Assembly (NCBI GenBank): GCA_022496805.1
Contig: CM040086.1
Span: 13,332,501 to 13,396,500 of the forward strand
DNA length: 64,000 nt
Direction: 5' to 3'
From: Pohlia nutans
Taxonomy: Eukaryota > Streptophyta > Bryopsida > Bryales > Mniaceae
Part shown: in pieces, positions 12,474-24,203 of the stretch
How positions within the stretch are numbered: the stretch's first letter is position 1
Layout: every line of letters starts with the position of its first letter
Notes under the pieces: model-generated
Seen by the model: the letters and a program-made list of their open reading frames with translations, nothing else
The model's database searches: none
What the model was told of the DNA's origin: nothing
Made by a program: the position numbers and the translations under genes

Positions 12474-12587
12474 ATGCATGCTTTTCAACAATTAATTAGA
12501 AGTCGAGGACAACCAATAGAAAATAGAACAAAATCTCCAGCCTTTTGCGGATGTCCTCAACGAAGAGGAGTTTGTACTAGAGTGTAT
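12474..12587 (+). pseudogene. rps12: rps12 5' exon (exon 1 of the trans-spliced gene)
   Basis: Plastid ribosomal protein S12. The 114-bp exon (38 codons, the standard length) includes FQQLIR, NRTKSPA and [12 protein letters not shown] and is followed at once by GTGCGAC, the conserved 5' end of its group II intron. It has no stops, only substitutions. The 3' exons are not in the window, as expected because they lie elsewhere in the plastome. Confidence 0.93.
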
Positions 12588-13397
12588 GTGCGACTTGTTA
12601 TGATTAGAAAATTCTAAATGATAAAAAAGTTCAGTATAGTAGAAGAACAATTTTTTCTTTTCTTAAATTACTAATGTATCATTTATTTATTAAATAAATG
12701 AAATTTATGACTTTTATGGGTGTAAATCCAATTATTTTAATGTAAAATAAAAATCAGATTTTCAATACTATTGAGTTAATTACAAATTCATGTATTAAGC
12801 GAAAAAAAATACAATAAAAAACATTATTATAAAATAATTGTATGATTGCAAAAACGGATTAATACGGTCAGCTACCCAATAAACTATCAAAATAACATAT
12901 CATTACTAGATAAAAGAAATTTTGATTTCAATATTATTTTTATTTAGTCAATCAAATAAAGCTAAATTTTGAAAATTCTGTAAATTACATTTTTCAATTT
13001 AAGAAGCTTTGGTATACAGAAAGGACCTCACCGTTGAAGAAAAAGTCTTAGAAACAATAGAATCCATTATTTTTCTTATTTCAAGGTCCTATTCTTTTGT
13101 GAATAAGAAAGTTTTTAACTTAAAGAAATTATGGCTAGGAAGATTAAAGTAGCAAAAGCCATTAGAATTTTTACTTTATACACTAGAATAGTCAAATTTT
13201 TTATTAACAATTAAAGAAAAAAATTTATGTGTATATATATATATATATATGTTTATTTTTAAACGACTAAAAAAATAATTATAATTAAATCATATATATA
13301 TAGTTTTTATTCCGTTATTTTAAAAGAATTTTCAAAAAATTTAATCAATAAATTTAATTTTATTACTTTTATTTTTTATTTAACTTTTTTGTTAATA

Positions 13398-13445
<48 letters not shown>

Positions 13446-13542
13446 TATATTTTATATTTTATATTTTTAATACAAATTTATTTTTAATAAAAATAATAAT
13501 TTTTTATTCTTTAATTAAAATCAATTAGTAATTTATAATCCA
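12588..13542. other. AT-rich plastid spacer (rps12-rpl20) with (AAT)n microsatellite
   Basis: No gene. It starts with the remains of the rps12 trans-splicing half-intron. A run of about 15 AAT units lies at 13394-13442 and a short TA run at about 13230-13252. Confidence 0.7.
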
Positions 13543-14472
13543 ATGACTAGAGTTTACCGTGGATATGTAGCTTGAAAACGACGAAAAAACATTTTTACAC
13601 TTACATCCGGATTTCAGGGGACCCATTCAAAACTATTTTGAACAACCAATCAACAAAGAATGCGAGCTTTAACCCCTAAACGTCCCACAGTCCAGAAACT
13701 GGATCACGAACGGATTCAAAGCCTTCTCACTTTCTCACCAATGCTAGGATGAAACTCATCCAATTTTTTGGAGATTCTTCACCAAGGTGTCCTATCTAAT
13801 GGCTGGATTCAGTCATACTAGAGTACATTTTTTTCTAAAATTACAAATGTAGAAGTATGTCAAGTCGTTGACTAAGCCAAAATTGCATTGACTGTAGTTC
13901 AAAAGTGGAATCGTGAAAATGAGGTCATAAGTTTAAGAAACACATAAATTTCAAAGAATCACCACATTTAAGAGTATCTCATTTCAAACTCATTCCAACA
14001 AATTTTACTCAAAAAATATTGAAATTTAGTTTGTAATCGAATTTAGAAGGAATTTTTTGTTTTAACTTTCAAATTTTATAATTAAATATTGGTGATTGTA
14101 TTAATGAATCAAACCGTACGGATGGAATCTAAAATTCAAAATCTAGAACTTTCATTTCTACATCAATTCCAGAATATTCTTCTAAATAGTAGTTTATAAT
14201 GTTTTTTCTCAAATCGTCAATTCCAGGGACACCCTGGTACATTTAGGGGTTAACTTCTTCGTATCGACATAGAAATAAACGAAACAGAGATCTTCGTCAC
14301 CTATGGATTACTCGTATTAATGCAGTGGCCTGAAAATAATGGAATTTCTTATAACAAATTGATTCAAAATTTATATCAAAATCAAGTACTTTTAAATCGA
14401 AAAGTGCTTGCGCAAATAACTTTACTAGATTACAATTGCTTTTTTACAATATTAAAAAACGTTAGTGAATAA
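13543..14472 (+). pseudogene. rpl20: rpl20, split by a TTAA MITE and with stops
   Basis: Plastid ribosomal protein L20. The 5' part begins MTRVYRGYVA, then TGA in place of an Arg codon, KRRKNIFTLTSGFQGTHSK, and a second TGA at an Arg position before TTNQQRMRAL. A 577-bp MITE then intervenes, and the frame resumes at T-S-S-Y-R-H-R and runs through [28 protein letters not shown] and [13 protein letters not shown] to a stop at 14470-14472. Both Arg-to-stop changes are CGA-to-TGA transitions, as expected from deamination of methylated cytosine in the nucleus. Confidence 0.93.
13673..14249. mobile_element. TTAA-type (piggyBac-like) MITE inserted in rpl20
   Basis: A 577-bp element with ends CCCCTAAACGTCCC...CATTTAGGGG and TTAA at 13669-13672 and 14250-14253. 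Removing it and one TTAA leaves the uninterrupted rpl20 reading GCTTTAACTTCT (Ala-Leu-Thr-Ser), so the TTAA duplication is proven by the interrupted gene. It has no coding capacity. Confidence 0.93.
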
Positions 14473-16394
14473 TAAAAAAATAAAAAGAAATATTAAATAA
14501 AAATTCTTCCTTAGAATCTAATTGCTCCAAGGGAAATCAATAAATTATTAGAAAAAAAAGTATAAGAAATCTAGAAAATTTTAGCAATAATAAATAAAAA
14601 TTAATTAATCAATTTTCATTATCTAACAAGGTAATAAAGCTAAAACCCGAGTTTTTTAAATAGCAATAGTCATTAAACGCTGTTGTTTGGAAGTTAATCT
14701 ATTCATTCGTCTAGATAAGATTTTTCCTTGTTCACTGATGAATCTACGAAGCAAATTTATATTTTTGTAATCAATAATTTCACCCGATCTAATTGATGGT
14801 AAATGTCGTAGCATGTGGTATCGGATACTCCCTTAGAGCGCACTTTTTCGTATTAAGAATGCTCATAAAGATGATTTCCGGGTTATCGTTCCGCGAAGAC
14901 CGTGTGAAGTGGGAAGTTTCCGGAAACTGACCCGGATTGGTGACTGCTCTCTTCCGGTCACCAATTAACTCCCTTTTTCCGTACTAGAAACGGATCTTTC
15001 CTACTGATTGATCCGATTATGACTAGATCCGGTTTCTGTCCGTGTTGGAAGCTTAACCAACCCTACTCCACCCGATCTAACCTAAATACTAAATCCGGTT
15101 TCCCCTTAACCTCTGTTTTCCCTCAAAGGGTTCTCCATTTGCATTTTAAAGGATGCTGGATCTAAAGTCACACCCTCCCCTACTGATTTCCATGACAGGG
15201 GATTCACCACTTCCCGGTTCTCCAAACTCAACTCCCTAGTCCAGGTACTTCCCGGATTGCTCTTCAACTATGGACTTATCCCAAACCCACAGTCGGTCAC
15301 ACAAGCGCAACCCGGTTTCCCCCTTCTCTTCAAAATACTACAACGACTTCCTAACCGGAATGGAAAGTATCCGGGGTGTCCGGAAGAGATTGAATTCCTC
15401 ACGACCCGTTTTACTCTAGCTTCCCCGTATTCTACAATTGCAAGATCTACCCGGATGCTGGCACCTCTACCGAACTACCCGTCCAGGATTTCTGAGAGAA
15501 CCGGAGTACCCCCTCCTGCTCACTTAGCCACTAACCCGGATTCTCTCCTGCAACCGGACACAGAAAACCCCACATTCAAACGATCCTAACTCTTCCAAAT
15601 CTTCTACCCGGTCTCTTAACTGACTCTATGCCCGAGCCCGTCTAATCCATCTGGTTACCAAGGGACTAGTTGTGCCACTGTTCCAGGCAATAACACAAGC
15701 AAATACACATATGCACACACACACACACAAAGTTTGTGAAAGGAATATGTGCTTCATCAGGAATTTCAGACCCCACTGATTTTGCACGATTTTAGTGCGT
15801 TTATCGTTAAACACTGATTCCGCACGTCATACGTGCATTTAGAAGTGTCGTTATCGTATGGAAGTGACATGCATTACTAAGATGTCGATGCAGTGTCTTT
15901 TCAATGATTATGACAAAAGTGTTGTTTCCGCACGAAAGTCGTGCTTGACGGAATCCGTACGTTAATCGTGTATCTACATTACATGGCTAATAAGACACGG
16001 ATAACATGCGGTTTTAGTTAATGCGGATTCAGTATCATATACATATCATATTAATGCCTTTTACTATATTCGTGCGATTTCAATATCTATTATAATGCAA
16101 ATTATTTTCGTACGACATCCGTGTACAATATTTTAATATATTTTTGGAATCTTTTGGAATCTTTTGGAATCTTTCAAAATATTTATATTATTTTGGAATA
16201 TGTTGGAATATTCCAAAAATCTTTTTTAAATTATACTTACGGTTTAATTTCCCAAAACATTTTTAGATCTACATTTATAGAGTTTAGAAGCAATACACAT
16301 TAAAATTTCAAAGAAATAACATTTTATATTTTTAGAATTCAAATTTGGTATTATTGGTTATCTTTGTACTTTTCATCATAGGAGCAAAAAAAAA

Positions 16395-16870
16395 ATAGCT
16401 CACAACCACCACGATTTTGGCAAAAAATAAAAAAATTCAAAATATTATGAAAAAAATCCTAGGTATAGAAAAAGTCCTCCATAATCTAGTGCAAAAAAAA
16501 TTTGGAAAAAAAGTTTTTTTCACATAGTTAAAAACATTCAAAGTCCGCTGAAAAAAAGAAAACAGCTCACAGGCATGATCTGCCATCACGATTTTGGCAA
16601 AAAATTCAAAAATTCAAAATATTATGAAAAAAATCCTATATATAGAAAAAGTCCTGCATAATCTAGTGCAAAAAAAAATTTGGAAAAAAAGTTTTTTTCA
16701 CATAGTTAAAAACATTCGAAGTCCGCTGAAAAAAAGAATACAGCTCACAGCCATGATCTGCCATCACGATTTGGCAAAAAATTCAAAAATTCAAAAAATT
16801 ATGAAAAAAATCCTACATATAGAAAAAGTCTTGCATAATCTAGTGCAAAAAAAAATTTGAAAAAAGAATT
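16395..16870 (+). repeat. Tandem array of three units of about 170 bp inside CATCAGG element A
   Basis: Each unit contains CACGATTT(T)GGCAAAAAAT, ATTATGAAAAAAATCCTA, TAATCTAGTGCAAAAAAAA and CATAGTTAAAAACATTC.AA. Units start near 16395, 16560 and 16740. The matching array in element B is at about 19590-20075, inverted. Confidence 0.85.
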
Positions 16871-16946
16871 ATATACACATGGCAAAAAATTGCCAATGGT
16901 TTCAATCTTTTATAATTACCAAAAAAGTTCCATTCTATGCATCGAG

Positions 16947-17025
16947 GGTTTGTGGTGATTTGGTGGTTTGGAGCTTGGTTGATAATCGGGACGTCGTGAG
17001 TTCAAATCCCATCGTCGGCGATAGA
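16947..17025 (+). other. tRNA-like segment with Pol III A- and B-box-like words inside CATCAGG element A
   Basis: TGGTGATTTGGTGG resembles an A box, and GAGTTCAAATCCC, about 45 bases on, resembles a B box. The intervening anticodon arm does not pair properly and the acceptor stem is not closed, so this is tRNA-derived at best and not a working tRNA gene. The same segment is in element B near 19440-19525 (inverted). Confidence 0.5.
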
Positions 17026-17799
17026 GCTTGGGAAGCCATGGTGGGCCCCATCGTGGGTTCGGGAATTTCCGTGTAGTTAAAGTGGGTAGCGAGAAAAATA
17101 ATTATATAATATTTTTTAATAATATTATTTTGATCAAATTTAGACATAGAAAGAAAATCAAATCTAGATATGGAAAAGATGATGTCGCACGAAAAACGCA
17201 CTGAATCAGTGTAGTTTTAAAGACGATTAAAATACGACATTTGACGACTATAAAGAGTGTTGAATTCATACGTTTTCAATAGATGTATCAATCGTGTCGA
17301 ATCAGTACTATATCCGCTTGTACGAACATTGTGTCATATCAGTGTAGTTGCGATGAATGATGCAACAATGCAGAATCAGTGCGAAAACTGTACGAACCCT
17401 TGAAATATCGAAAATCGCACTGAAATCGTGCAGAATCAGTGGGGTCCGAAATTCCTGATGTTCTACTCATTTACACGGAACAATGATACACAAAAGATCC
17501 AAGGAATGAAGAACATTCCTTGATAAAAAGCCAACCCCAAACGCCCGGATCCAGGAAATCCTCAGATCCTACATTCCCGGGATCCCGAAATCTGGGGAGC
17601 TTTCTCCACGGTTCAGTTCCTATCCTAAGTCGCCACTAACATAAAAGCCCTAAAAGTCCTTTACACCAAAAAGTCTTCTAATCTACCTACTCAAAAAGTC
17701 CTACTCCAAGTGGCCAGATCCACTAAGTCCGGACCTCCGGCTGTCCTGGGCAGTTGCTCGTCCTCCATTGGCTACCCTTCATGTTCTTCCGGGCTTCCC

Positions 17800-20700
17800 A
17801 CCACGATCGGGTCAGCCGGCCGATCTCCTCGTACTCCCTGCTCTCCGGGTTGCCCCACCTGTTGTCCCACATGATGTCCCACGGTTGGCTCGCCCACTTG
17901 CGCGCCTCCCGGTTGGCCGTCCGGGTGACCTCCTCGCCCACCTTCTTGGCTCGCCCACTTGCGCGCCTCCCGGTTGGCCGTCCGGGTGACCTCCTCGCCC
18001 ACCTTCTTGCCTCGCCTCTTGCCTTTCCACTTTGTCCGGTTGGACACCCATCGCCTCCATACCTTCCTCCAGGTCCCGGACCTCCCCTGGGCTCATTCCT
18101 CCAGGTCTGACCATGTGGATCGGTTCCACAAACATCACGGGCCGGAAGGTGTACTCCTGCTTTGAGCTCTCCATTCTCATCAGCCGATCGATCTCCCCTG
18201 CCTGAGGCGCCTCTGCAGACATATGAAACACACCCTGCAGCCCATCTCCGGAACCTACCCTCTCACCGCGGTTGGTGGCCTCCTCCTCATCCGGTTTCGA
18301 GGCGGAGGAACTCTCCCTCGTCATATGCTCCGCCAACGCTCGGAACTCTACTAGGAAGGCCTTCACCTTGTCCGAGTACTCCCAGACCACGTTCTTCATC
18401 CGGGCTGCTCCCTCCAATTCCGGTTGGCCCACCTTCTCGTCGTACAACCGGGCCTTCATCTGTACCTCCCCTTCCGGTTGAAACAACTGGACCATCTTGG
18501 TGACGCACTACCGGCTTGTCTCCCCTATGCACCGGATGGTCTCCTCCTGCCCCTGGATATGCTGCTCATTCTTCCGGACGTGAGCCTCCATCTTCTTGAT
18601 GTAGTCCGCCTTCCGTTGCAGCTCCTCCTGTAAGCCCTGCACGAGGACGACCGACTCGCTCTCCTTCTTCCAGCTCATGAGGAGTTTACTCTGGAGCTTC
18701 CGGATCCGCTCCGGGTACTTCAGTGCGTCATCTGTCCGGAGGAGGGTGTCTACCTCCCGTAGCGCAGCGAACACCGGAGTGTACTTCTCCGTGACCAGGT
18801 CCAGGGCGACCTGGGTTGTCAAGAGGATGTTCTCCACTACAAGCGGAGCTTCCCTCTCCTCATGTGGCTCCCCGGATGGTCCTGTCTCCTAGACTGGTTC
18901 TTTCCTCGCTGCCGGTACCTGCTCCCAGTCTCCCTCGTCTCCGGACTCCTCCCCGTCATCCCCTGCCTCCATCAGGAATTTCGGACCCCACTGATTCTGC
19001 ACGATTTCAGTGTGATTTCCGATATTTCAAAGGTTCGTACAGTTTTCGCACTGATTCCGCATCGTTGCGTCATTCATCGCAACTACACTGATATGACACG
19101 ATGTTCGTACAAGCGGATATAGTACTGATTCGACACGATTGATACATCTATTGAAAACGTATGAATTCAACACTCTTTATAGTCGTCAAATGTCGTGTTT
19201 TAATCGTCTTTAAAACTACACTGATTCAGTGCGTTTTTCGTACGACATCATCTTTTCCATATCTAGATTTGATTTTCTTTCTATGTCTAAATTTGATCAA
19301 AATAATATTATTAAAAAATATAAAATAAAATATTAAAATAATATAAAATAAAATATTAAAATAATTATTTTCCTCGCTACCCACTTTAACTACACGGAAA
19401 TTGCCCAAACCCGCGGTGGGGCCCACCATGGCTTCCCAAGCTCTATCGCCAACGGGGATTTGAACTCACGACCTCCCGATTGTCAACCAAGCTCCAAACC
19501 ACCAAATCACCACAAACTCTCGAACCATAGAATGGAACTCTTTTGCTAATTATAAAAGAATGAAACCATTGGCAATTTTTTGCCATGTGTATCTAATTCT
19601 TTTTTCAAATTTTTTTTTGCCTTACAACATGCAGGGCTTTTCCTACATCTACAAATTTTTTCAGAATATTTTGAGTTTTTTTTTTTTTTGGCCAAAATTG
19701 TGATGGCAGATCATGGCTGTGAGCTGTTTTTTTTTTCAGCGGACTTTGAATGTTTTTAACTATGTGAAAAAAACTTTTTTTCCAAATGTTTTTTTTGCAC
19801 TAGATTATGCAGGACTTTTTCTATATCTAGGTTCTTTTTCATAATATTTTGAATTTTTGAATTTTTTGCCAAAATCGTGATGGCAGATCATGGCTGTGAG
19901 CTGTTTTTTTTTTTTCGGCGGACTTTGAATGTTTTTAACTATGTGAAAAAACCTTGTTTTCCAAAAAAAAAATTGCACTAGATTATGCAGGACTTTTTCT
20001 ATATCTAGGATTTTTTTCATAATATTTTGAATTTTTTTATTTTTTGCCAAAATCGTGGTGGTTATGAGCTATTATTTTTTTGCTCTTATGATGAAAAGTA
20101 CAATGATAACCAATAATACCAAATTTGAATTCTAAAAATATAAAATGTTATTTCTTTGAAATTTTAATGCGTATTGCTTCTAAACTCTATAAATGTAGAT
20201 CTAAATATGTTTTGGGAAATTAAACCGTAAGTATAATTTAAAGAAGATTCTTGGAATATTCCAAAATAATATAAATATTTTGAAAGATTCCAAAAGATTC
20301 CAAAAGATTCCAAAAATATATTAAAATATTGTACACGGATGTCGTACGAAAATAATTTGCATTATAATAGATATTGAAATCGCACGAATATAGTAAAAGG
20401 CATTAATATGATACGTATACGATATTGAATCCGCATTAACTAAAACCGCATGTTATCCGTGTCTTATTAGCCATGTAATGTAGATACACGATTAACGCAC
20501 GGATTTCGTCAAGCACGACTTTCGTGCGGAAACAACACTTTTGTCATAATCATTGAAAAGACATTGCATCGACATCTTAGTAATGCATGTCACTTCCGTA
20601 CGATAACGACACTTCTAACTGCACGTATGACGTGCGGAATCAGTGTTTAACGATAAACGCACTGAAATCGTGCAAAATCAGTGGGGTCTGAAATTCCTGA

Positions 20701-22420
20701 TGTCCTTGGGACGCTTGTTCAGAGGAGTCGTCTTCTTCCGAGCCTGACCCTTCTTCTTCCGAGGGGTGGTCTCCTGAACATCCGGATCCTCATCCTTCTC
20801 GGACGTGAGGACCAGCTTCCTCTTCCGGTCCGGGTGGCCCTGGGGTCGTATCTGGGACGGACCTCCTTCCTCCGGTCTGTTCTCCTCTACCGGCTGTTCC
20901 TGTGGACCCACCGGGGCAGGATCTTCCTCCATCGGTCCGGAACCTCCTACCGGCTGCTCTTGTGGATGCGTTGGAGAAGGCCATGTCTTCTCCACCGGTC
21001 CGAACTCCGCTACCGGCTCCACTTGAGGCCGCGTTTGGGAGGAACCTCCTCCATCCGGTTGAGAACCCGCTGCCGGATCCACCCTCTTCTTCTGGGTCAG
21101 CTTCGGCTGCGGGGATTCCTTCTCCTCTTTGTCTTCTCCCGGGTCCTCCCTTCGCTTCGTCCTCAACTCCTGTTGAAGTCCTGCCCCACCCGGTCGGCCT
21201 ACCTCCGGGTCCTTCCTCTTCTCCTGCCGCGGCTTGACACCACCCTATTGGCCTCCCCCGGGCGGTCTTCCCTCCTTTTCGTCCTCAGCTCCGGGATTGC
21301 GCTGGCCCCACCCGGTCGCACCGGGTCTTCTCTCTCCTTCTTGCGCTCCTCCCGGATGTTGCTCCTGTGCGGTTGAGGTGCCGGTGGAGCCATCCTCCTT
21401 TCTTCCGGTCGCAGCGAAGATCCGAGCCGGCTGGTCCCCGCTCCTCCTCCCGGAAGTGCTGTCTTCTTCTTGGCTGGCTCCTCAGTCCCGGAATGGGAGG
21501 AATCTCCAACCTTTTCTTCTCTTCCTCCGTGATGCACCCGTTCTTCTCGTACTGGTGGTAGAGAAACGGGGCCAGCGGACATCCCTTCTTGTTGTCGAGG
21601 TTCCGGGCCCACTTTTGGGCATGGGTATTCCGGTGCACCAGATTCGCCCAGTTGATCTTCTTTTTCCGGAGGAGTGCAGAGAAGATGCCCCTGGCCAGTG
21701 TAACCGTGAGGGTGGTAGGCTTCTCCGGGTTGAGGATTGGCACCACGTACTGGAGCAGCCGTTGCTCCCAGGGATTCTTGCAATCTGCCACGTTGAACCC
21801 GTCATGGTCCGAGAGGTAGATGAAGAGCGCCTTCACCCACTCCGTGTCGCCCTTGCTGCCCGATTCCAGGTCCTTGTTCGTGTCCGGGAAGTCGTACACG
21901 GCCCGCCACAGCTCCCGGGTCCAATTCCCGTACTTTGCCCGCATGGTTGCTCGGAAGGTAGGATCCATAGCGGCATAGCCCCGCCCTCAATTTCTTCCAA
22001 CATCCGGGCGTCCTAACATCCCACACCTTCCCAAACAACCCCAAACACCCCCAAACACCCGATCTGTTCGAGGTCTTTGAGCAGCTCATCGAAGTCCTCC
22101 GAGTGCTGCGGGATGTCCGGAACAATCCTCTTCTCCGGGATTTTGGATCCGGTCTCCGTGCGCGCCATAACAGCGGACTCCGAATGCGCTTTTTCACTCC
22201 TCCGGGAATAGCGCGGCTTCCTCTCCGGGTGCGCCCTCTCTCTCTCCTGCAAATCACATGTTTCTCTCTCCGGACGCTTTCCCTTCCGCTTCCGTGATGT
22301 GCGCCTGACCTCTTGGAGCCCTCGCGCCTCACTCCCCGGGTGTACACTCACTCCCTTCCGCAAACTCCGCCTAAAATTCCGACAATCACTGACCGCGTGC
22401 TCGCTCTTTTCCAACTCCAA
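17800..22420 (-). pseudogene. TGTCG-element protein, copy 1, broken and split by element B
   Basis: The minus-strand coding remnant runs from about 22420 down to 20680 and, after the 1.7-kb nested element B, from about 18840 to 17800. The central conserved region keeps GFNVADCKNPWEQRLLQYVV, PILNPEKPTTLTVTLARG and KKGCPLAPFLYHQYEKNGC. The tail keeps FQPEGEVQMKARLYDEKVGQ. Between them lies a long proline/glutamate/arginine-rich part. The sequence is homologous along its length to the 657-aa frame at 56337-58310. Frameshifts interrupt it several times. Its function is unknown. Confidence 0.7.
18970..20702 (-). mobile_element. CATCAGG element B, nested in TGTCG copy 1, opposite orientation to element A
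   Basis: A 1733-bp element that is the reverse complement of element A with the same 13-bp ends. The empty site in TGTCG copy 2 (near 39990) gives a 2-bp (TC) or 3-bp (TCC) duplication. It splits the coding region of the TGTCG protein. Inside are the inverted tRNA-like segment and the tandem array. Confidence 0.85.
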
Positions 22421-22911
22421 CTTCGCACTACTGTATCTCTCCGGGCGCTCAAATTCCTCAACTGCTAATCGCTCACTGCTTTCTCCCTCCGGAAGCGCAC
22501 TGAAAACCCTAACACTCTCCGGAAATGAAAACGAGGGTGCGCGCGGAGGGCTGGAGGTACCGGGGAGAAATGATTAGTGAGCCGCCCAATTTAAGGCGGC
22601 CCAATTCAAATCCCGGATCGTGGCCGGGTCCGTCAAGGGCCCGTCCCCCAACATCCGGTTTTCCATCCGGTTTCCCGTCCGGTCCGCCGCCATTCCAAGT
22701 TCCGTAGCGAACACTTAAGCGCGCACGAGAGCACCACTCTCTCACAATAAATAAAAACCATCATGAACGCTACTTCTCCCCTTTATGGCGGCTGGGGCTA
22801 CCCCTTACTGCCCTACAAACCCTAACTGCCCGTTTTTGAATAAAACGAGGTTCGACAGTAAACGCCTGCAAGAAGATTGCTTAGATTTATTTATAGCTTG
22901 TTTCATAAAAA

Positions 22912-23108
22912 CTATTTATTTTTTATTTGTTTGTGAATAGTATGCTTATTAAAATAAGAGCAAAATTTGTTTAATTCTAATCGAATAGGCCTATTACGAC
23001 GGTTTTTTTGAGGAGTATATCTAGAAACACCTAAAAAAAATTTCATTATTTTGAGCACAATTAGTACATTCAAAAGTTAGTCACTCTTACTTCTTTATTT
23101 TTAGCCAT
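22912..23108 (-). pseudogene. rpl33: rpl33, frameshifted
   Basis: Plastid ribosomal protein L33. The minus strand reads MAKNKEVRVT, then after a frame change [10 protein letters not shown], and after another [20 protein letters not shown] followed by HTIH. At least two frameshifts and one stop (C-F-stop) are present. The length, about 65 codons, is normal. It sits directly upstream of rps18 as in land-plant plastomes. Confidence 0.85.
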
Positions 23109-23255
23109 AATACTATTTATGTTGAATATTGAATCTCTAAAATTTATAAAATGTTTTTTAAAAAACTTGCAATTTAATTTAATTTTTTTAGCAAATTATA
23201 ATAATAATTAAAACCTAAAAATATATTTTTATTTATAATATAACCTTTTGCTTTG

Positions 23256-23400
23256 TTATATAAATATATTTATTTTAAGAAAAGGCAGAATTAAAGCATT
23301 TAGATAAAAATGATTAATTTCTATTAATAAACCAGCTAAAAATCCAAACCATAAAGTCACTAATATGTGCGGTAGAAAGATCCGTTTCTACATCTTGCAT
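23256..23400 (-). pseudogene. psaJ: psaJ, one frameshift
   Basis: Photosystem I subunit IX, a single-span membrane protein. The minus strand begins [11 protein letters not shown], then after one frameshift gives [18 protein letters not shown] and LILPF. The position between rpl33 and trnP is canonical. The natural stop after PFF is lost, so the frame runs on about eight codons. Confidence 0.85.
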
Positions 23401-23803
23401 TGTAGGTCTCCTTATAATATATTTTTATAAAATATTAGTAAACATTGTTGTATTTCTTATAATTTTTTTATTTGATGAAAAAATAAATTAAGTTTCTTAA
23501 AAAAAAAATTAATTAAAATTTACTGTCTATATTTTATTTAATTTACCTTTTCTTTTTATCTTAAATAATCCTTTTTATGAAAAAATAAATAAATTTATAC
23601 ATAATTTTTAATTTACGTACACACATGTATATATATATATATATATATCTACATTTTATATCTATTTTTCAAATAAAATAACTCTAATAATTTTCTTCAA
23701 AAAATTATTACAAAAAATAATGAATAAATGAATAAAAAGTGTAGGCAAAACGTAATAAATAAGATACAATTAAAATTTATAGAAAGTAATAATTAATCAT
23801 GGG

Positions 23804-23877
23804 AGGGATGTAGCGCAGTTTGGTAGCGCGTTTGTTTTGGGTACAGAATAATGCAGGTTCAAATCCTGTCATCCCTA
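23804..23877 (+). tRNA. trnP-UGG: Plastid-type tRNA-Pro (UGG), NUPT copy
   Basis: AGGGATGTAGCGCAG at the 5' end pairs with CATCCCT at the 3' end, with TTTGGGT around anticodon TGG and GGTTCAAATCC in the T arm. Length 74. It is the plastid trnP in its usual place before trnW, with a few substitutions. Confidence 0.92.
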
Positions 23878-24003
23878 CCTAAAAATGTATTTAATAAAAT
23901 TTTACTTTAAAGTAAATTAGTAATTTTAAAATAATTTATTTTTTGTTATAAATAGATAATTTTTAAAAAAAGAAATTGTCATTAAAAAAATTATTTGAAT
24001 TAA

Positions 24004-24077
24004 GTGCTCTTAGTTCAGCCCGGTAGAAAAAAGGTCCCCAAACCTGATGTCGTAGGTTCAAATCCTACGGAGCGAGA
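24004..24077 (+). tRNA. trnW-CCA: Plastid-type tRNA-Trp (CCA), decayed NUPT copy
   Basis: GTGCTCTTAGTTCAG at the start and GTAGGTTCAAATCCTACGG at the T arm, with a CCCCAAA anticodon loop that contains CCA. The acceptor stem and D arm carry mismatches compared with the usual trnW. It follows trnP as in other streptophyte plastomes. Confidence 0.85.
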
Positions 24078-24203
24078 CTATGAAAATATTTTGAAAGAAA
24101 ATATAAATTAAATTTTTAAAATTTAATTAAAGTTTATTTATTAATAATTCTCTCTATAATGAAAATTAAAAAGTCTTTAAATTTAAATTTTATCTATATT
24201 TAA

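Larger units (their letters stand above)
15755..17460 (+). mobile_element. CATCAGG element A, nested in TGTCG copy 1
   Basis: A 1706-bp non-coding element with perfect 13-bp inverted ends CATCAGGAATTTC...GAAATTCCTGATG, extended imperfectly by AGACCCCACTGATT. The empty site in TGTCG copy 2 (about 38510-38525) shows a duplication of only TT (or TTC, depending on where the end is placed). The interior has many short CGTACG/CACTGA-type subterminal words, a tandem array and a tRNA-like segment. Element B at 18970-20702 is the same element in the opposite orientation. Confidence 0.85.
14804..22857 (-). mobile_element. TGTCG element copy 1 (TGTCGTAGC...GGTTCGACA), in rps18
   Basis: An 8054-bp element with a 5-bp target duplication, GTAAA. 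The ends form short imperfect inverted repeats (TGTCGTAGCATG and, inverted, TGTCGAACCTCG). No long terminal repeats were found, since the two end regions are different sequences. Subtracting the two CATCAGG elements nested in it leaves about 4.6 kb, the size of copy 2 at 37559. The left outer part (14804-15750) is about as similar to copy 2 (37559-38510) as the coding part. Coding is on the minus strand. No reverse transcriptase, integrase or known transposase is recognisable. Confidence 0.88.
14605..22906 (-). pseudogene. rps18: rps18, split by an 8-kb mobile element
   Basis: Plastid ribosomal protein S18 on the minus strand. The start codon is at 22904-22906 and the first part reads NKSKQSSCRRL. 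The frame continues across the insertion as [41 protein letters not shown], then TAA in place of Lys and KTRVLALLP. The element lies between codons for R-R-L and P-S-I, and GTAAA is duplicated at the site (14799-14803 and 22858-22862). Confidence 0.92.

Noticed and set aside
16947..17025. A functional nuclear tRNA gene
   Set aside because: The anticodon arm does not pair and the acceptor stem does not close; only A/B-box-like words remain.
20681..22016. Plus-strand proline/leucine-rich frames in TGTCG copy 1 (also 39375-40690 in copy 2)
   Set aside because: Antisense shadows of the charged minus-strand coding region, which is conserved among the three copies.
14804..22857. TGTCG element as an ordinary LTR retrotransposon
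   Set aside because: The two ends are not direct repeats of each other and no pol domains are found; it is kept as unclassified.
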